Shown here: in pieces, positions 46,591 to 58,136 of the stretch
How positions within the stretch are numbered: the stretch's first letter is position 1
Layout: each line of letters opens with the position of its first letter
Origin: Musa acuminata AAA Group
Taxonomy: Eukaryota > Streptophyta > Magnoliopsida > Zingiberales > Musaceae
DNA: 64,000 nucleotides
Reading direction: 5' to 3'
Assembly: GCF_036884655.1 (NCBI RefSeq)
Contig: NC_088340.1
Coordinates: 30,380,001-30,444,000, forward strand
Made by a program: the position numbers and the translations under genes
The notes under the pieces: model-generated
Databases searched by the model: none
The model's input: only the letters and a program-made list of their open reading frames with translations
Told to the model about the DNA's origin: nothing

Positions 46591-47660
46591 ATCTCCCCCT
46601 TTTTTATGATGACAATCAATTGATGACGGAGTTAAACATAACTCCCCCTATCTATATGCCATATTATGAGAAGATGAAAACACTTGAATTTCATCCATTG
46701 AATTCAAGCATAAACCGATAAGTTCTAACCGTAGAACTTATCGTTATTCTCATTAAGCAATAGTGAATACAAAACTTCGATGAAAATCATTTTCAAGTCG
46801 AATGATAAGAGACAATTTTTACTACGGCAGGAGATAAAGATTTTCAACATGAATTTCATGATATAAATGTAAGGCATGCTTTCAATATGATCAATCGATC
46901 TTACGATATTCTCAAGGATTTTGCAAGGCATATAAGACATTCATATCACTCAAGCTTTTGCAATTCATATAAGTCATGCTATTAAAATGATACAAGTCAT
47001 CACTTTTCTCCCCCTTTATCATCAACAAAAAAGGAACGAGATTTGAAGCACATAATTTGTCATACAAAGATTTTATCATTGATCATACATCATTCATCTA
47101 TATTATCATTGATCATACAAAGATTTTATCATTGATCATACATCATTCATCTATATTATCATTGATCATACAAAGATTTTATCATTGATCACTCATCTAT
47201 ATTATCATTGTTCATACAAAGATTTTATCATTCAAAATTAAGTATGCTAAAATATTTACGCAGAGTTCATCTTAAAGGAAAATTCAGCATTCATCCATAT
47301 TATCAAATCTCTTCTTTCTATAAATAACAAAAATTGTAGATGTACAAAAAAGAGATTGGGATAAGAAAAAAAAAAAAGTTTCAAGTAGTAACTCCAAAAA
47401 GTCAAGATCATATTTCGAATATAAATCCATTCAAATTCAATTCGTAAACTTGAAACTCATAATCAAGCCATCAAAATCAATTTTGAGATTCAAAATATCA
47501 TAAAATCATTAATCTTGATCATATGGGAGCGGTGTTTGACTCAACATAGGATAAGATAATTTAACAAGTCATTTAGAATTGAAAGAGAAGGATCAGATTC
47601 ACCGAGGAATGGAGAGAGAATGAAAAACTTAACGGAAAATCCATTCAAACAAGTTTATTC
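46591..47660 (-). mobile_element. S6 3' noncoding region with a minisatellite
   Basis: This AT-rich region lies between pol and the 3' LTR. Polypurine tracts lie at 46592-46605 (next to the LTR) and near 47001. A tandem repeat at about 47080-47240 has units of 50-60 bases built on TTATCATTGATCATACA. There is no gene, and the S5-type accessory frame is absent. Confidence 0.8.
47080..47240. repeat. Minisatellite in S6 3' region
   Basis: About three tandem copies share CAAAGATTTTATCATTGATC and a CATCATTCATCTATATTA segment; the last copies are shorter. No such repeat is visible in S5. Confidence 0.8.
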
Positions 47661-50600
47661 TTAGGGACAATTTAACATACCTAATTCCCTTCTAATGAAT
47701 TCAAATTGGTCTTCATTCAAAGCTTTTGTAAATATATCTGCTAATTGATGCTTTGTGTCAATGAATTCTAGAACAACATCATTGTTAAGGACATGATCGC
47801 GTATGAAATGATGCCTAACGTCGATGTGCTTAGTTCTAGAGTGTTGAATTGGATTTTTAGTAAGACATATGGCACTAGTATTATCACATTTTATTGGAAT
47901 GTTTTTAAAGTGAATTCCATAGTCTTCTAATGTATTTTTCATCCAAACAACTTGTGCACAGCATGCACTTACGGTAATGTATTCGGCTTCCACCGTAGAT
48001 AGTGCAACTGAATTTTGTTTTTTAGAAGTCCAAGAAACAAGTGCATGTCCTAAAAATTGGCATGTTCCAGATGTACTTTTTCTATCTATCCTGCATCCGC
48101 CAAAATCGGCATCTGCATAAGCTATTAAATCAAATTTTTCAGATTTTGGATACCACAGTCCTAGATTTGGAGTTCCTTTAAGATACCTAAATATTCTTTT
48201 AACACTTTTAAGATGAGATAATTTAGGATTTGATTAAAACCTAGCGCAAAGTCCTACACTAAATATAATATCCGGTCTAGTCGCGGTGAGGTAGAGTAGA
48301 CTACCTATCATTCCCCTATATGTTTTTTGATCGAAATTTTCACTATTTTCATCCATATCTAACTTAGTCGCAGTACTCATAGGGGTATTTATTGCTTTTG
48401 AATTATCCATGTTAAATCATTTTAACAATTCTAATGTATATTTAGATTGGTTAAGAAATATACCATCACTAAGTTGTTTGATTTGTAATCCTAAAAAGAA
48501 AGTTAATTCACCCATTAAACTCATTTCAAATTCATGACTCATACATTTGGCAAATGATTCACATAGTGATTCATCCGAAGAGCCAAAAATAATATCGTCA
48601 ACATAAATTTGTACAATAAGAAAATTATTTTCAAAATGTTTGATAAACAATGTAGTATCAACCTTTTCTTTGTTAAAATTATTTAAAATAAGAAAGGAAC
48701 TAAGCCTTTCATACCAAGCTCTAGGAGCTTGTTTCAAGCCATAGAGAGCCTTAGTCAATTTGAATACATGGATAGGAAGAAGACAATTTTCAAATCCGGG
48801 AGGTTGTTCGACATATACTTCTTCGGAAATAAAACCATTCAAGAAAGCACTTTTAACATCCATTTGAAATAGTTTAAAATTATTACTACTAACATAGGCA
48901 AGGAGCATCCTTATGGCTTCTAATCGAGCCACGGGAGTGAAGGTTTCTTCGTAATCGATACCTTCTTCTTGGTTGAAACTTTTGGCCACTAATCTAGCCT
49001 TGTTTCTAACCACGATACCATTTTCATCTTGCTTATTTCTAAAGACCCATTTAGTACCAATGACTAAATGGTCACTAGGTCTAGGAACAAGCTTCCATAC
49101 CTTATTCCTCTCAAATTGATTCAATTCCTCTTGCATTGCAATAACCCAAAAATCATCTTTTATGGCCTCATCAATGTATTTAGGTTCGATTTGAGAAAGG
49201 AAGGCGGCGTTAGCACAAAAATTCTTGAAAGAGGAACGAGTTTGAACCCCTTTTAATGTATCTCCTATAATTAGCTCCTTTGGATGAGCATCTATATACT
49301 TCCATTCCTTGGGTAAGGAAATTTCAGAAGAAGGTGCATCCAAGTTGCTATTTTGAGGAGGGGGTTCATTTAAATTCAAATTATCAAAACCAAGATCATT
49401 ATCAAAATCATTTTTCTTTAAATTAGAAATTTCATTAAAAACTACATGAATAGACTCTTCTATTACTAAGGTTCTTTTGTTAAAAACCCGAAAAGCCTTA
49501 GAAACGGAAGAGTAACCAAGAAAGATGCCTTCATCGGATTTAGCATCAAATTTTCCTAAGGCATCCTTTTCATTCAAAATAAAGCATTTACAACCGAAAA
49601 CTTTAAAATAGGAAATATTTGGTTTTTTGTTATTCCATAATTCATAGGGAGTTTTTGATAGGGATGGTCTTATTAGGACCCTATTCATGATGTAGCAAGC
49701 CGTATTGACGGCTTCGGCCCAAAAATACTTAGGTAAACTATGTTCATTTAACATAGTTCTTGCCATTTCTTGTAGGTTTCTATTTTTTCTTTTAACTACT
49801 GCATTTTGTTGGGGATTTCTTGGAGTGGAGAAGTTGTTATTATATCCATTAACTTCACAAAGATTTTGGAAATCACGGTTTTGAAATTCGCCACCGTGAT
49901 CACTTCGAATTGATGACATCATGAAGCCCTTTTTGTTTTGAGTGAGTTTACAAAATTTTAAGAAGCACTTGAAGCAATCACTTTTGTGGACTAAGAAATA
50001 GGTCCAAGTGTACCTAGTATAGTCATCCACAATTACAAATGCATATTTGCTTCCTCCTAGACTTGTTGTGTCAATTGGTCCGAATAAGTCCAAATGGATC
50101 AATTGTAGTGGTCTAGTGGTGCTAATTTGATTTTTTGGTTTGAAACTAGTTTTTATTTGTTTACCTAGTTGACATGCATCACATACTTTGTCCTTAGTAA
50201 ACTTCATATTTGGAATCCCTCGTACTAATTCTCTAGATGAGATCTTAGATATTAGTTTTATGCTTGCATGGCCTAATCTCCTATGCCAAAGCCAAGCATC
50301 ATCATTTAGAGCGGAGAAGCACATTTCATTACTTAGTTCATCAAGGTTGATGGTGTAGACATTATTTTGTTTTAATGCAATCATAGTCAAGTTATTGTTT
50401 AGTTTTTCGATAATACACATATTTGATTCGAATCTAATGATATAACCTTTATCGCATAGTTGACTAATACTCAAGAGATTATGTTTCAATCCATCAACTA
50501 GTAAAACATCATCAATGGAAAAACTAAATTTGTTACCAATAGTTCCCTTGCCAATGATTTTGCCTTTGTTGTTGTCTCCGAAGGTGATGTACCATTCTTC

Positions 50601-50702
50601 TTTTCTAGTGAGCATAGAGAAATGAGATGGATCTCCAGTCATATGTCTTGAGCATCCACTATCGAGATACCATCTCTTGCTCCTAGCTTGTGGGTTTGTC
50701 TA
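47661..50702 (-). pseudogene. S6 pol, nearly intact
   Basis: On the minus strand pol begins directly after the in-frame UAG at 50700-50702 and stays in the gag frame. Order: protease end ([12 protein letters not shown]), zinc site ([20 protein letters not shown]), integrase core ([17 protein letters not shown]), linker, RT (YVDDIIFGS near 48595) and RNase H (ending MLNCP at 47661). Two nonsense codons remain: TGA at 48417-48419 (Arg CGA in S5) and TAA at 48234-48236 (Gln). The third integrase catalytic residue is Lys ([10 protein letters not shown]) where S5 and S7 have Glu, so the integrase would be inactive. The rest is open over about 740 codons. Confidence 0.93.
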
Positions 50703-52265
50703 CAAAAGAGGATGACTTTTAGGTACCCATTTAATTTTGGGTGCCTCAAAAATTGATCCACTAACTTTGTTATTTATTATTGAATCCTTTATAGTTCCTT
50801 TAGGAACCCATATTAATTTTTGTGAACTAATTTTCCTAAATGGACATTTGTAGATAATATGTCCGAATTTGCAACAGAAGTTGCATTTCATATAAGAGGA
50901 AACATGTAATGTAGGTCCTTTTATGAAAGTGGTAGGATTTTGATGTAATCCTTTTACAAATCCAATTCCATTTCTATTTGCGACGTGACCCTTGTGTGCA
51001 AGGATCATATCTAATCCTTTGCTACCAACCTTAAACTTGTTTAAGGTTTCTTTAAGAAGTAAATTTTCATTTTTTATTGCTTCTAAATGCTCACACTTAG
51101 AGCTTGGAGGAGTTTGAAGACTATCAAACTTATCTTGTAGCAAAGTATGCTCTTTCTTTAAGATACTTAACTTCTTGCTAATAGTTCTACATTCATCAAA
51201 TAATTCATGAAAAGTGATAGAGAGTTCTTCAAAAGATAAATCTTCATTAAATAAATCACATACCTCTTCTCCTAAAGCCATTAGCGCGTAATGAGCAACT
51301 TGCTCGGTTTTGGACTCCTCTTCTTCGGACACGCTTGAATCATCCCACATTGCCTTGAGCGCCTTCTTCTTTGATGTTCTCTTTTTAGCTTGAGGACAAT
51401 CGTTCTTGTAGTGTCCCGGTTTTTTACACTCATAGCAAATCACTTGGTCCTTCTTTTGTTCAACTTTATTTTTTGTATTATTTTTAAATTTATTCTTTCT
51501 TAAATATTTTTTAAATTTTTGAGTCAAAAGTGTAATGTCATTGTCACTGTCCTCATCACTTGATATTCCTTTCAAGTGATCTTCTAGTGATGTAAGTGTC
51601 ATATCCTTCCTGTTCTTTGGAAGGGGGTTCTCGAGCTCGTCATGAGCTTGACATGTCATTTCATAGGTCATTAGAGACCCAATAAGTTATTCAAGAGGGA
51701 ATGTTTTGAGGTCCTTGGCCTCTTGAATGGCCGTAACTTTTGGATCCCAACTTTTAGGAAGAGATCTTAAGATTTTGTTTACTAGTTCAAAGTTAGAAAA
51801 ATCTTTACCAAGAGCTTTGAGTCCACTGATGACATCCGTGAAACGGGTGTACATGTCTCCGATGGACTCACTTGGTTTCATTCGGAAAAGTTCATAAGAG
51901 TGCACAAGGATGTTGATTTTGGACTCTTTCACTCGGCTAGTGCCTTCATGAGTGACCTCAAGAGTTCTCCAAATATCAAAAACCGAATCACAAATTGAAA
52001 CATGATTAAACTCATTTTTATCTAGTGCACAAAACAAGGCATTCATAGCCTTTGCGTTTAAAGCAAAAACCTTCTTCTCCGATTCATTCCATTCGCTCAT
52101 CGGAAGAGAAGATTTTTGAAATCCGTTTTCGACAATAGTCCAAAGCTCGAAATCCATGGAAATGAGGAAGATCCTCATACGGGTCTTCCAATATGTGTAA
52201 TCCGACCCATTAAACATAGGTGGACGTGTGATAGAGTGTCCCTCATGCATGCCGGAGTAAGCCAT
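50700..52265 (-). pseudogene. S6 gag, one nonsense codon
   Basis: ATG at 52265 (MAYSGMHEGHS) lies about 40 bases after the primer-binding site. Gag is open except for TAA at 51687-51689, where the relatives have Glu (PLEE). It has the UBN2-type gag domain, an acidic patch (SSDEDSDND), an intact zinc knuckle CYECKKPGHYKNDC, a coiled-coil-like part (ELFDECRTISKKLSILKK) and a second knuckle CNFCCKFGHIIYKC. The frame ends KSHPLL with UAG at 50700-50702 and goes on without shift into pol. Confidence 0.93.
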
Positions 52266-52303
52266 CTCTCTTGGGTATTAAACCAAATATGAGAGTGAGC
52301 CTT

Positions 52304-52315
52304 GCTCTGATACCA
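52304..52315 (-). promoter_or_regulatory. S6 primer-binding site
   Basis: TGGTATCAGAGC on the minus strand, two bases inside the 5' LTR end, is an unchanged tRNA-Met complement. Confidence 0.9.
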
Positions 52316-52317
52316 AT

Positions 52318-53536
52318 TGTTAGGATCGGAGCGGCACTAAGAGGGGGGGGTGAATTAGTGCAGCGGTAAAGTGCGATAAACTTTTCACGATTTAAACACA
52401 TTTCGGAAACTTCGTACGATAAAAGCAATATTTTTTGTTTAAAATCGTTTCGATTTCGCTTTAAGTTGAAGGGATAAGTAAGATGGAGACAAAGCAGTAT
52501 AGCATTAAAGTGCAAATGGTTTGCAGTAATGTAAATGACAATAAGTAAATGCAAACCAGAGATCACGCCAATTTTACAATGGTTCGGTCAAATGACCTAC
52601 ATCCACTTGCGAGGCCCCTCTTCGATGAGGCTCCCACCTTCCACTAGCAAATCTCTTGAAAGGGAAGGGTGAATACCCCTCTTACAACTTTTTACAAGTG
52701 ATTCACTCTCTTACAGATTTTCAGCAAGAAAGAAGGAGGTGAACACTAGCAAATTGAAAACAAGACTAGCTAAGACTTTTCTAAGGCCTTTCTCTCAAAC
52801 ACTTGCTGCTAAAAAAGTTATAATCTCAGCTGAGATTTGAGGGGTATTTATAGGCCTCAAGAGGATTCAAATTTGGGCTCCAAATTTGAATTCTCTTTGG
52901 GTTCCCGATGCTGGCGGTGCCACCGCCTGTCAGTGGCGGTGCCACCGCCTGTCACTGTCAGACATTGACAGTGATGGGCGGTGCAACCGCCCAGTCTGGC
53001 GGTGCCATCGCCAGACCCTTCGGTTCACTTGTTGGCCTTCAAATTTAGCCCAAACCAAGTCTAATTTTGGGCCCAGTTGACCCCTAACCAGGATATAGGA
53101 TTATCTCTTAATCCTAATCCTAATTATAAGTGAACTACATAAGAAAACACATCCTAAGCAAGTTTTCAACCGCAAACGTCGAGTCTTGTTTCGGCGAGCT
53201 TTCCGACAAACTTCTTCCGACGGACTCCCAGCAAGCTCCCGAACTTGTGATGACTTTAACGAGTAGCCGAGCCTTCTCGGTGATCTCCGTGAACCTCTGA
53301 CGATCTCTTCGGCGAACTTCCGAAAATTCTGACAGGTTCCCGATTTCTTCTCGGTTGGTTCCGACAGCATCTCCGACGATTGTTCGGACTCTTAAACGTC
53401 CATCGAACTTGACTCCGGTATTCTTGCTTTGTGTTTTCTGGTTATCGTAGTTACTCCTGCACACTTAAACTCAATAATATGGATTAGATCAATTAACCCA
53501 TCAATTGATTTTATCATCAAAATCCGAGATTCAACA
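52318..53536 (-). repeat. S6 5' LTR
   Basis: It runs from TGTTAGGATCGG to GATTCAACA, with TATTTATA at 52845-52852 as the likely core promoter on the minus strand, palindromes at about 52912-53012 and GGTCA..TGACC at 52586-52597. CATAA follows at 53537. Confidence 0.93.
52845..52852 (-). promoter_or_regulatory. TATA box of S6 5' LTR
   Basis: On the minus strand the stretch reads TATAAATA in the context CCTATAAATACCCC, downstream of the palindrome array. It is the likely start region of the S6 transcript. Confidence 0.78.
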
Positions 53537-53541
53537 CATAA

Positions 53542-54182
53542 TACCCAAGAGTTACGAGCACTTACTGCCCTTTAACTCTAAAATCCTTCATCGTATCATA
53601 ATAAGCATACTATTCCCTAAGCAATTTCATCTTGATGAAATAAGTCAAATAGAAATAAGCACCATGTATTGGATTATAACCGGTCAACATAACTATTTTG
53701 GATACTCAATACGACAACACACGAAGGATATTATAGCTAAAGACACTATGTTGCCATATGGAGGGTTAATCACTCGATTCCGACTTGCCCATGACATTTG
53801 TATCCCACCCGATGAAGAAACAATTTAAAGTGATCGGTATAACATCATCAATAGAAATCTGCTGAAAAGACTTAGGTGCACATTTAGCAACGGTATATGG
53901 GTTAGGCAATCTAAAAGGAATGATCCAATTCCCCCACCATTAGAATACCCTAAAATACCAATTCTTAGGGGAAATAAATCTCCTCCTCCTAGTCCCTTTG
54001 GCGCAGCACCTTCAGCTCCTGTTTCATCCTCCAAAGAACTCATTATGGCAGAATTTTATCAGATCAAATCACAGCAAGAACAAATTCAAATCTAGCAAAT
54101 TAAAATTTTGAAGGAACTACGACAAATGAATCAAAAATTAGATGTCATATATCAGCACTGTGGATTACCTCCTAAGGATTAA
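53542..54182 (+). pseudogene. S5 accessory reading frame, C-terminal part
   Basis: It continues the frame cut at 45361: PFNSKILHRIIISILFP, then MYWIITGQ and LPYGGLITRF, the second half of the plant-transposon-type domain. A TAA at 53826-53828 breaks the frame. Beyond it are a Pro/Ser-rich stretch (NKSPPPSPFGAAPSAP), a likely coiled coil (EFYQIKSQQEQIQ, with one stop), and the end CGLPPKD with TAA at 54180-54182. With the first part it would be roughly 370 codons. No function can be stated. Confidence 0.7.
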
Positions 54183-54913
54183 TCGATGTAGTTTCTTATT
54201 CTATTCTGATTACTCTGAATGTCAAGTTATAAGTTTGTTATCTTCTTTTGAACAAAAACTGAACCTTTGTTTAAGATGTATTGTTAAATTCTGGATAATT
54301 GCTGATTTGTTTTAGAATCTGGATAAATATTTCTTGCGAGATTAACTTTGTATGATGAATTCGAATTTTGTATGATATGATCACAAACAAACTGTGTGTT
54401 TCAAGTCTCATCTCCTTATTTTTTGTTGATGATAAAGGGGGAGAAGTGATGACTTGTACGTATCATGACATAATAAAAATGACTTATGCGCATCGATAGC
54501 ATGACTTATATGAATTGCAAAAGCTTGTCTTATATGCCTTGTAAAATCTTTGAGTATATTACAAGATTAGTTGATCATATGAAATCATTCCTCACATTTA
54601 TATCATGAAATTCATGTTGAAAATCTTTATCATTTTGAAATTTTTTATCTCTCATCGTAGTAAAAATTGTCTCTTATCATTTGACTTGAAAATGATTTTC
54701 AATAGCTGAAAATTATGAGAAATATGAAGTTTCGTATTTGCTCATGCTTAATAAGACAACGATAAGTTCAATGGTTAGAACTTATCGATTTATGCTTGAA
54801 TTCAAAGGGATGGAATTCAAGTGGTTTTATCTTCTCACAATATGGCATATAGATAGGGGGAGTTATGTTTAACTCTGTCATCAATTGATTGTCATCATCA
54901 AAAAGGGGGAGAT
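54183..54913 (+). mobile_element. S5 3' noncoding region with polypurine modules
   Basis: This region is AT-rich with no gene. A module GTTGATGATAAAGGGGGAG lies at about 54425, a second tract AGGGGGAG near 54856, and the final tract at 54900-54912 abuts the 3' LTR. Confidence 0.8.
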
Positions 54914-56133
54914 TGTTGAATCTCGGATTTTGATGATGAAATCAATTGATGGGTTAATTGATCTAATCCATATTATTGAAGTTAAGTGTGTAGGATTAAC
55001 TACATTAGCCTAAAAATATAAAGCAAGGATACCGGAGTCAAGTTCGATGGACGTTTGAGAGTCCGAAGATTCGTCGGTGATGTTGTCGGAACCAACCAAG
55101 AAAGATCGAAGACGTGTTGGAACTTTCAGAAGTCTGCCGAAGAGATCGTCAGAGGTTCATAGAGATCATCGAGAAGGCTTGGCTACTCATTGAATTCATC
55201 ACAAGATCGGGAGCTTGCTGGGAGTCCGCCGGAAGAAACCCGAGGGCATATCGGAAGTCCGCCGGAAGATCGCAGGAAAGCTCGCCGAAATAAAACTCGA
55301 CGTTTGCCGGTTAAAAACTTACTTAGGATTATGTTTTTGGGTATGTAGTTCACATGTAATTAGGGTTAGGATTAAGGGACAATCCTATATCTTGGTTAGG
55401 GGCCAATTGGGCCCAAAAGTGACCTGTTTTGGTACGGAATTAAAGCCCAACCAGAGATCTATAAGTATGGGCGGTGGCACCGCCCAGAGCCCGAAGTGTC
55501 AGACGGTGGCACCGCCCAGCACCCAAGGTCAAGCGGTGGCACAGACACCGACAGGCGGTGGCACCGCCAGTACAAAATCTGACAGACATTGACAGGCGGT
55601 GGCACCGCCAGTCTCGGAAACCCAAGAGAATTCAAAATCTGGAGCCCAAATTTGAATCCTCTTGGGGCCTATAAATACCCCTCAATTCTCAGTAGAGAAT
55701 ACAACTTTTGCAAAGCAATAGTTTGAGATAAGAGCCTTAGCAAAGTCTTAGCAAGTCTTATTTTCAAATTGCTTGAGTGTTCACCTCCCTTCTTCTTGTT
55801 GAAAAAATTGTAAGAGTGTGAACCACTTGTAAAGGTTGTAAGAGGGGTATTAGTCCTTCCCCTTCAAAGTGATTTGCTAGTAGAAATTAGGAGTCTCATT
55901 GAAGAAGGCTTCACAAGTGGATGTAGGTCATTTGACCAAACCACTTTAAATTGGCGTGTTCATTGAATCTGTGAGTACTTACCTTTCTGCAATCGTTTCC
56001 GGTTTCTTACTTTACTCAAGTTACAATCAAAGCGAAATCTCCTTGCATTTTACGAAATTATTTTTGAACTTACAAGTATTAATCCGCTGCACTAATTCAC
56101 CACCCCCCTCTTAGTGCCGCTCGGATCCTAACA
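54914..56133 (+). repeat. S5 3' LTR
   Basis: It runs from TGTTGAATC to GATCCTAACA, then ATTCC. It has five GGCGGTGGCACCGCC-type palindromes (about 55470-55612), two fewer than the 5' LTR, TATAAATA at 55670-55677 and GGTCA..TGACC at 55926-55937. Confidence 0.92.
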
Positions 56134-56138
56134 ATTCC

Positions 56139-56506
56139 CTCCTCAAATCTCTTAGTTTTTGCTAAAAATTTCATCGAGAAACCGCTATTTCTTCGATGAC
56201 AATTCTGCTCTTACAAGACAACACATATATGCAGCAACTTCTACTGATTTCTATCAAACCTTTGCTGCCATCTACCACAGATCTAAAACTTTTTCCCTAA
56301 CCTTCATCCACTACCATCGCAGCTCTAAAACTCCACCAAACCACACCATCAAACTGCATCCAAAATAGCCATAAAACAAGCCTAAACCGCAGCCTACATC
56401 CACCAATCCACCAACCCTTTCGACCACCACTTCTCTCAACCTATACATACCTTTAACCCGACAACAAAAGAGAGATCTTAGCATTATAGATTTGGAGGCA
56501 TATACT
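56139..56506 (+). mobile_element. GA(+) 5' leader, second part
   Basis: The leader resumes after S5 and its ATTCC duplicate. It matches the GA(-) leader at about 34010-34380 in reverse complement. No gene. Confidence 0.75.
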
Positions 56507-58136
56507 ATGGCATCTAAGGAGGCAATCAATGCTAAATTCAAAGCTTTCGAGGCTCGAATGGAGGATAAGATTCCAACTCTCTTTACTAAACTCAGTTTGG
56601 GCCAACCATCAAGCCTGAAGAAATCACATCAAGGAGAGAGCTCTGACCAATTACACCAAGCCCAAAGAGATAACTTCCAAGAGAGGGGAGGCTCTATGAC
56701 CAATCTCAACTATCTACGCATGAGGGTGAACTTTCCTAGATGGGAAAAAGGAGACCCGATTGGTTAGATCTCGCGCGTGGAGCGATATTTTCGGTGCCAC
56801 AAAACCGCAGAGGCATCTATGGTGGAAATTGTGGCTATACATTTTGAAGGGGATGTTATACAATGGTTTGACTAGTTTGAACACACTCATGGAGTCCTCT
56901 CATGGTGACAGTTCAAAGAAGGACTGCTAATATGCTTCGGACCACCTGATTATGAGAACATTGACGGACAACTAGCAAAGATCTAACAAACCTCCACCAT
57001 TCAGGAGTACCAAACCAGGTTTGAAAGGTTATCTAATCAAACTCATGATTGGTCTAAAAAATAGCTATTAGAGAGATTCATTGAGGGCTTGAAACCAGAG
57101 ATCCGGGGAGAAGTTAAAGCGTGACAACCGTACATGCTTATGGCAGCCATCTCTTTCGCATGACTTCAAGAGGAGCAATTGAACCATGAAGCCTGGAGGA
57201 CTAGAATTGTCCCCCGACCAGCAATACCAAAGCCCTTAGCCCCCCCTACTATCAACTAGCCCCTACACCAAAAAGGTTAACAAGAGAAGAACTTTGGGAG
57301 TGATCAGCGAAGGGGTTATGTTGGCACTACGACGAGCCATGGAGTCGCGAGCATTGCTGTAAAATAGGGGGACTTATTATGATTGAACCAGTAGAAGAAG
57401 AGGTCATTGAACATCTATAAGAGAGCATATGAAGAAAAAGATGCGGAAGAAGAGCCACAACCGACTGAATTTATAGTACATGCACTAGCCGGCTACTCAT
57501 ACCTGCAAATGATGAAAGTTGGAGGCCTTCTCAAACAACAATCGATCACAGTTCTCATCGACACAGGCAGCACTAATGACTTCCTAAACGGTAAGGTTGC
57601 CGCTTGGATGACGCTCCACATCGAAGGTTGCAGCAAGTTTGACGTAAAGGTCGCCAACGGAAGAATTCTAAAGTGCGACCAAAGATGTCTGCCAGTGAAA
57701 CTATTATTACAAGACCAAGAAATTATCACCAACTTCTTCCTCCTATCAATTGATGACTATGAGGCCATGCTTAGCATAGAATGGCTGATGATGCTAGGTG
57801 ATGTCTCTTGAAACTTTTCTAAATTAATTATGAAATTCTACTACAAAGGGAAACAGATTATCCTATGCGGGAAGCGCGGAAGCAACGTAACCACCGTTTC
57901 GACCCAATGAATGGAGAAAGTTTTGTACAAGATAAATGGTGGCTTTTTTATGCATCTCCAGCAACAACTAGATGGGAAGCAAATAGAAATTGAAGATCAA
58001 AATCTCGCCCAATTGCTTGTTGAATTTGCCGACATTTTTGCTAAGCCACGCGGTCTTCCTCGTACTCGGCAACATGACCATCGGATTCCAATCCTTCCGG
58101 GCAAGCCACTAGCGAACACTCGGTCGTATTGATATT
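56507..58136 (+). pseudogene. GA(+) gag, protease and start of RT
   Basis: Gag begins near the ATG at 56507 (MASKEAINAKFKAF), then MRVNFPRWEKGDPIG, EGDVIQWFD and FIEGLKPEIRGEVKA. Several stops replace Trp or Gln codons. Protease at 57407-57811 has an intact catalytic motif (LIDTGSTNDFL) and YEAMLSIEWL. After more stops, LLVEFADIFAKPRGLPRTR marks the linker to RT, and the frame is cut at 58136 by S7. Short LTRs and this gag type suggest the Reina chromovirus lineage, with low certainty. Pol beyond this point is not in the window. Confidence 0.82.

Larger units (their letters stand above)
45362..53536 (-). mobile_element. S6: complete Sirevirus (Ty1/copia) nested in S5
   Basis: LTRs at 45362-46590 and 52318-53536 are flanked by a perfect CATAA duplication (45357-45361, 53537-53541). 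It is 8,175 bases. The order on the minus strand is 5' LTR, primer-binding site, gag, UAG, pol, AT-rich 3' region, 3' LTR. It has no accessory frame, unlike S5. About nine differences are seen by eye in the first ~280 LTR bases (about 3%). Confidence 0.95.
38420..56133 (+). mobile_element. S5: complete Sirevirus (Ty1/copia), itself split by S6
   Basis: LTRs at 38420-39701 and 54914-56133 are flanked by the duplication ATTCC. The order is LTR, primer-binding site, gag, UAG, pol, promoter-like module, accessory reading frame, repeated polypurine modules, LTR. S6 and one CATAA (45362-53541) interrupt the accessory frame. Without S6 the element is about 9.5 kb. Pol has many more stops than S6, consistent with S5 being the older of the two. 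Confidence 0.93.

Noticed and set aside
44903..54182. Envelope-like gene in S5
   Set aside because: No signal peptide, transmembrane segment or Cys-rich ectodomain is seen; the motif pattern fits the plant-transposon-type domain better.
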